From: Arabidopsis thaliana
Taxonomy: Eukaryota; Streptophyta; Magnoliopsida; Brassicales; Brassicaceae
Length of the DNA stretch: 64,000 nucleotides
Assembly: GCF_000001735.4 (NCBI RefSeq)
Contig: NC_003076.8
Span: forward strand, 26,105,835 to 26,169,834
Direction: 5' to 3'
The number at the start of each line of letters is the position of its first letter. Position 1 is the stretch's first letter. Under the pieces are notes generated by a model, which worked only from the letters and a program-made list of their open reading frames with translations, was not told the DNA's origin and ran no database searches. Made by a program: the position numbers and the translations under genes. Shown one piece after another: positions 58,901 to 64,000 of this stretch.

Positions 58901-61900
58901 TGAAGAGAAGAGATAGAATAATTTTTCTTCCAACAGCTCCAAAAAGAGAAGCGTCCATGATGTGATACTATATCATGTGCAGATACTGAATCATGTGCAG
59001 TGTAGGATAGAGAAAAGAATCACCTGAGTCGAGCTAGCCACTGACTTTTCTGTTAATCTGTCGAACAATTTTTCATTTTCTTCATGCAACCTCTGCAGAA
59101 AACAACTACTCTCTTCAGACAAATGTTAAGTTCAAATATCATCTGGGTAATTCAAAAATAAGGAAATCATAAATAAAAGTGTGCTCAATAGGAAGACGAA
59201 GCAGAACCTCAATCAGTGCATCACGTTTTTTCAATTCTTCCTCAAGTTTCTTGGTAACTGCAGAAGAATCGAGTGTGTTCTCAGCTGCTCTGGGCTGAGG
59301 TTCCAAGGGATCTCTCGATCTTGTCATGTCAGACTTCAGAGCTTTACTTAGTTGTGATTCTAAGTCTTTCACTTTAGACTGCATAAAATTATGTGAAAAA
59401 ATGGAAGGGAGTGTCACGGCTATCATATTCAGAGAAGGCTACTTGAAAGCTATTTCACCATCTATTTTCTGTTACGTAGATGTTTAAGATAAAAAGGGTA
59501 GGAGACATGTCTCGAAGTTTAGAAAGTAGATACTAATGAAGTACCAACCTGGAGATTTTGAATGGTGGAATCTTGTTGTTGCGCCTGCAGCTTTTGTTCC
59601 TGTTCTAACTGTAAAAGTTGAGCTATTTGATTTCTTAACTGAAAATTCTGCTCCTTTTCTATTTTATGTTTGTCTACAACCATCGCATTCTCTGACTGCA
59701 AAAACAAATAAGTAAATCGTTAGCAGAAAGGAATCTTATAAGGAATAATTGAAATAAGGAGACACTATCCCAGTCAGCATCGAAGACCTTTAAATCTGAT
59801 TGCAGTGTGAATGAAACTCTCCACGCTCTCTGTACTTCATTATAGAGCAGTACACATTGGTCATTTGCTTCTTTAAGTGCTTGTTTTAAACCCGTAACCT
59901 CTTGTTTTAGACGCTGATTTTCCCTCTCTTTCTCCAATACCTCCTTCCGAGCATCATTTGCCTACGGGAAGAAAGGATATGTTTACAGGTTGGTACTTTT
60001 TCAAACTACGTGTACATAGTAAGTTAAGCAAAAAAATTACATGTCCCAAATCTGTTCTTCAGAGAAATAAACTAAACTCCAAAAGAGGTAGAGATCAAAC
60101 CAACAGAGTAATTAAGTAAAATCCTAACAGACTGAGTCAAAAACTATGATTCTATACTTATATTTTAACAATTCCATCTGTTATATGTATGAATGTCAAT
60201 ATATGAGAAAAGAAGGAGAGGGAGGACGGAATACTCTAATTCCACTTACCACGTCTCTCCATTTCTTAATTGTGTCTCGATTCCCAAGGCTTGGTACAGT
60301 ATTTCGAGCTCTAGCAGCATAGTTGAGACACGACATTATTTCAGACAAGTTCCGTGCACTTGGACAAATGTTGACGATCATCAATGTTTTGGAGCTCCCT
60401 CCTGCACGTTACAGGATAATAGGATATTGTTCTCATTTGAAGGAACTTCAAGGAATGGAAAGAAATCCTCAACACAAAGATAATATATATTTAGAGCTAA
60501 ACGTAGAGGCACACGCACTGGAAAGGAGAAGCACTTACCTAGTGAATCTGCAAGTATTCTTGTAAGAAATGAGTTCTCGTAAGGAATGGTATCTCTTTTT
60601 GACGTCAAAGATGATAAAACATCTCCCAGCCTACAGAACCCGACATATATGCAGTAAGTAAAGGGGAAAGCTAATTAATTCAAAGATTTAAGCTAACAAC
60701 ACCTATACATGAAGAAAAATGTCAAAGATATGGAATTCACTTGTAAGGGAATAAACGAAAAGAGGGAACGGAGAGAGAATACTTAAAACTTACGCGGAAA
60801 TTGAATTTGTTACATGGAGCAGATCAGTTACATGATCTCCATTGTCATCCTCCACAGTTAAACCTTCACTTCCAGCCAGGTCAACTAAAGAAAGCTTGCT
60901 AATTACATTTTCTCTCGTAATTGTGTTGCTATAACAAATGTGTATCGAGACAATCCTACCAAGAGAGCAGAAATCCGTTAAGAAAGTATCATGAGTAGAG
61001 AATCTTAGCAGAGAATTATATGCAGAAAAGGAGTCAAGCATATAACAAAACTTACAGATGGGTCACAGTAGACTTTGATTTATCATTCCCTCTATTCTGA
61101 AATGCAGAGTTCAGGACTCTCATGAACTCTGATGGATTATCAACTTTTTCCTGTGAAAGTTCTATAACCGATTCGCGTAAACCCATATTGATCTTTGGCA
61201 AATTGCTCTGACAACCCGAGAGTAAATCCCTGACCTAAAAAATGAAAGTTTCTGAATTAGAAAAGACTTTCAATTTCCATTCTAGTATCGAATGCAGTAT
61301 TACGACTTCAAAACGAAAAAACAAAGCACCTGTTCGTTATAAAGCTCAAACACTGAAACAGAGAAACTGAACTGAGATGCGGAAGTTGAATCAGAATTGG
61401 CCAAGTCCATAAGTTCCTCAAAACAACGAGCATATAAACCACGGTCCTGATTAGATCCTTCCTGAGAAAAAGCGACAGCATATAACTAACATCAACAGAG
61501 AGCAATTGCCTGATATATAAATCTCTCGTAAATCGATAAGATAATACTATGAACGTCCATGAACTTACTATGAACGTCCATGAACTTGCCTATCATATTT
61601 AAATCCTGTCAAATAACATGAAACTTTTTTGCGATTTCAAAGTTCAATCACATAGATATCCTCGGCTTGGTTAGAGCCAAAAAGTATTGAAACCATAAAC
61701 ATGCAAATAAGCAGTAAAAAGAATGAGTATATTAGAAGACTGTTCATACCCCCTGTCATTTTAGCAACTTCGAAAAAATTATTTTGTATGCATGTACCTC
61801 AAGTTAGATACTAAGCATAACAACATCGATAATACGGATACCAAACAAGACCTATATCTAATTTCAGAGAGGAAAGGGAAAGGAGGGGCAACCATGGTGT

Positions 61901-63167
61901 ATGTCTTCCCCGCGTGAGTTTGGCCATACGCAAATATAGAAACGTTCGATCCATCCAGAGCGGATTGCACAAAAGGTTGGACATCACTGAACAGTGAAGC
62001 TGAGGAAATTTTACTGAATAAGTTCCGGATTACATATTTACAAAAGTATTGGAAACAGTTCTTAAGGAGTATTATAACTCACCTTGTCCAACTTGAGGCC
62101 CATAAACTCTATCAAATTCAAATTCCTTCTTGGGATTGGACAGAGTATCATCACTAGTGTTTACGCGTATAGTGCAGTTATCAGGAAATTCAATGATAGA
62201 GGGACCCTCGTCTTCAAATAAGGGTCTTGCTCGACAAAATACCTTTACATTCCCTGAAAGATTAAACAATAAACTATACATTCAGGGTCATATAGAACAA
62301 TCTAAACCTGGTGTGATCAATATCAATAGAAGTAAGGATAGAGAATGACGTCGGAAATGGAAGATGTGCACCTTTGGTCGTCAGTAAGTCATTGAACAGT
62401 CTCTTCTTCTCATTGATAAGTGGAGATATCCTAGCCTCAGTCTCAAGTGCATATTGATCTGTGATAGGCTATGCAGATAAGTGAACAAAACACATTCCCG
62501 AATTGTAACAAAATTCCTATCACAAGAGATACATAGATATAGATGCATACACTCTAATAATGCATAGTGGCCAAAAATAAACTACACTTTCACATGGAAT
62601 ACACAGACGGGAACTAAAAACTTACCCAGTTTACGACTTTTATCAGCCAGAACACCTAAATAACGTGTAACCCTTTCAAGCTTCGCATTGGAGTACTCTT
62701 GAAGATCAGTAGCTTCCTGTCTCAATCCCACATAATCGTCCTTTGCAAGCTATTCAACCAAAACCAAATTTTCTTAAAAAATAGCTTAATCACACAACCG
62801 CAAAATAGCATCATTGTACTTAAAACTTGTACAAAACATCACCTCTATACTCGTCTAAACATTAAAATCATCATCTTTCACAAATTTCAAACTCATCAAT
62901 AGAAAGAGCTTAGAAACATAATTCTTACTCAAACCCAAATATACAAATCTCAGAAAAACATTATCACACCTGAACTTTATCCTTCAAACTCTGAACCTTA
63001 GACGCAAGCTCCGACGAGTGCGGTGGAAGCGAGTTCTTCGGGATCGAGTACCGTCGAAGCATAGAAGACGGTGTCCGATGAACGCCTTCCTCACTAGAAG
63101 GCGACTTCTTCGATTCGAACCCAGTCACCTCCCAGTTCCACATATTGGTACTCTTCTGCTCCGCCAT
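55997..63167 (-). CDS. KAC2: kinesin-like protein for actin-based chloroplast movement (KAC2)
   Basis: Twenty-three exons (minus, 5' to 3') in one frame, about 1267 residues: 62970-63167, 62626-62749, 62372-62458, 62083-62253, 61893-61999, 61330-61461, 61056-61234, 60794-60955, 60539-60630, 60250-60401, 59788-59961, 59549-59695, 59208-59378, 59024-59092, 58757-58812, 58468-58663, 58099-58290, 57795-57986, 57343-57693, 57048-57146, 56804-56944, 56547-56705 and 55997-56449. The motor lies at about residues 136-455, with P-loop GQTHAGKT (219-226), switch II DLAGSEG (358-364) and the neck end [10 protein letters not shown]. Coiled coils (about 470-660) follow, then a plant-specific C-terminal half. 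KAC proteins are kinesin-14 relatives that act with actin, not microtubules, in chloroplast photorelocation and anchoring at the plasma membrane. Confidence 0.93.
61549..61590. repeat. 21-bp tandem duplication in a KAC2 intron
   Basis: ACTATGAACGTCCATGAACT plus T occurs twice head to tail in the intron between the exons at 61893 and 61461. Confidence 0.75.
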
Positions 63168-64000
63168 TTTCAAATTCACGAAAAAACCCTAATCCTATTC
63201 CAGATTTCAGCACAAACCCACCAAAATTCTCGAGCAGACAACCTCAGATTCCAAATGAAAACATTCAAAAGTTTTTGAAATTTATTACCTCCAAATCCAA
63301 AAAAAATGTGTTTCTTACTTTTGTCTCTTTGTCTCTCTCTCAGATATAAAAATGAAGGCCGAAGCAATGAGTATCATACGATGTCGTTTTTGCTTTGTTC
63401 TTCTTCTTTTTTTAATAAACAAAACAAATTAAAAATAATAAAATGACAGAGACACCAAAACGTCTTTTAAGACACAAAATATTTTGTGCTGTGCGTTAAC
63501 GACGCCTTCTCGTGTTCGATTTCAGTTCATTGTTCGGTCCTTTTTTAATAGTAATACCGATCAAAATATTATAGAGTCAGGAATTTATCAAATAGAGCTT
63601 GTTTATTTGTTGAAAATGTAGAAGAAACTAAAAAAATAAACACAATGATCATTTCAAAATTACGGTGCAATGAGTATCTACAGTAGTCTCTGTATTTATT
63701 TTACTTTTCGTATCAGTAGTCTCTGTATATATTACTAATTTTAATACGATAAAAGGATGGTACCATAAGATGATGATCATGACAAAGGTGCAATGAAAAT
63801 CGAATTTTAATTGATTAAATGATAATGGCACACGCAGATCTGTGTGGTGCATATGATTTTTTTTTTTTGTTATTAATTCTTTTGGAATTTTGGACCGACC
63901 AGATAGCGTGACATTGAAGGTAAATAATTACTCACTCGTATTTATACCAAGAAAAAAAAAATTGATTACAAAAGTTTTGGTGGGTCTACTTTATGAAAGA
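63168..64000. other. KAC2 leader and upstream intergenic DNA
   Basis: The minus-strand leader may be spliced (a donor-like GAG|GTAATAAA lies near 63290). Beyond 63360 the DNA is AT-rich. AGTAGTCTCTGTAT occurs twice, near 63681 and 63716. No gene recognised before the window ends. Confidence 0.45.

Overview
The window is plant nuclear DNA: AT-rich intergenic sequence, GT-AG introns mostly of 80-400 bp, and plant-specific families (ZF-HD homeobox, D-type cyclin, AGP, type I MADS, KAC kinesin). From memory, not from a search, the order bHLH099 - AGL78 - DUF617 - HTR11 - HTR1 - ENTH/ANTH - MATE - AGP7 - FSH hydrolase - ATHB25 - CYCD4;1 - 14-3-3 kappa - unknown protein - tRNA-Ser - UBP17 - KAC2 matches Arabidopsis thaliana chromosome 5, loci around AT5G65320 to AT5G65460. 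Exon limits were set by hand from splice signals and phase. Each listed multi-exon model keeps one open frame from ATG to stop.

Layout. 1-8.7 kb: bHLH099 (-), type I MADS gene AGL78 (+), a MIZU-KUSSEI1/DUF617 gene (-). 8.7-12.6 kb: apparently gene-poor, but it holds coding-quality minus-strand pieces that join in phase into a small three-exon gene, whose second intron (about 2.4 kb) is largely a tandem array of hairpin-forming repeats. 13.5-14.9 kb: a tandem H3 pair, divergent HTR11 and canonical H3.1 HTR1. 15.8-23.5 kb: an AP180-like ANTH gene (+), a MATE transporter (-) and AGP7 (-). 25.6-31.2 kb: FSH serine hydrolase (+) and ATHB25 (+). 35.7-38.2 kb: CYCD4;1 (-). 42.7-44.5 kb: GRF8 (-). 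46.2-51.1 kb: a 19-exon gene of unknown function (+). 51.4 kb: tRNA-Ser(GCT) (-). 52-55.3 kb: UBP17 (+), whose 3' end is partly duplicated and followed by a Stowaway-like MITE. 56-63.2 kb: KAC2 (-), 23 exons.

These are independent single genes, not an operon. Several serve proliferation (H3.1, CYCD4;1), and a promoter-like cluster of E2F, Myb-core and Site II motifs lies just past the CYCD4;1 stop codon without an assigned gene. The observations most worth following are the HTR11 tail with Ile at position 9 and Gln at position 27, the unassigned small gene and its hairpin array, and the orphan cell-cycle promoter module. No LTR retroelement or virus-like element was recognised.
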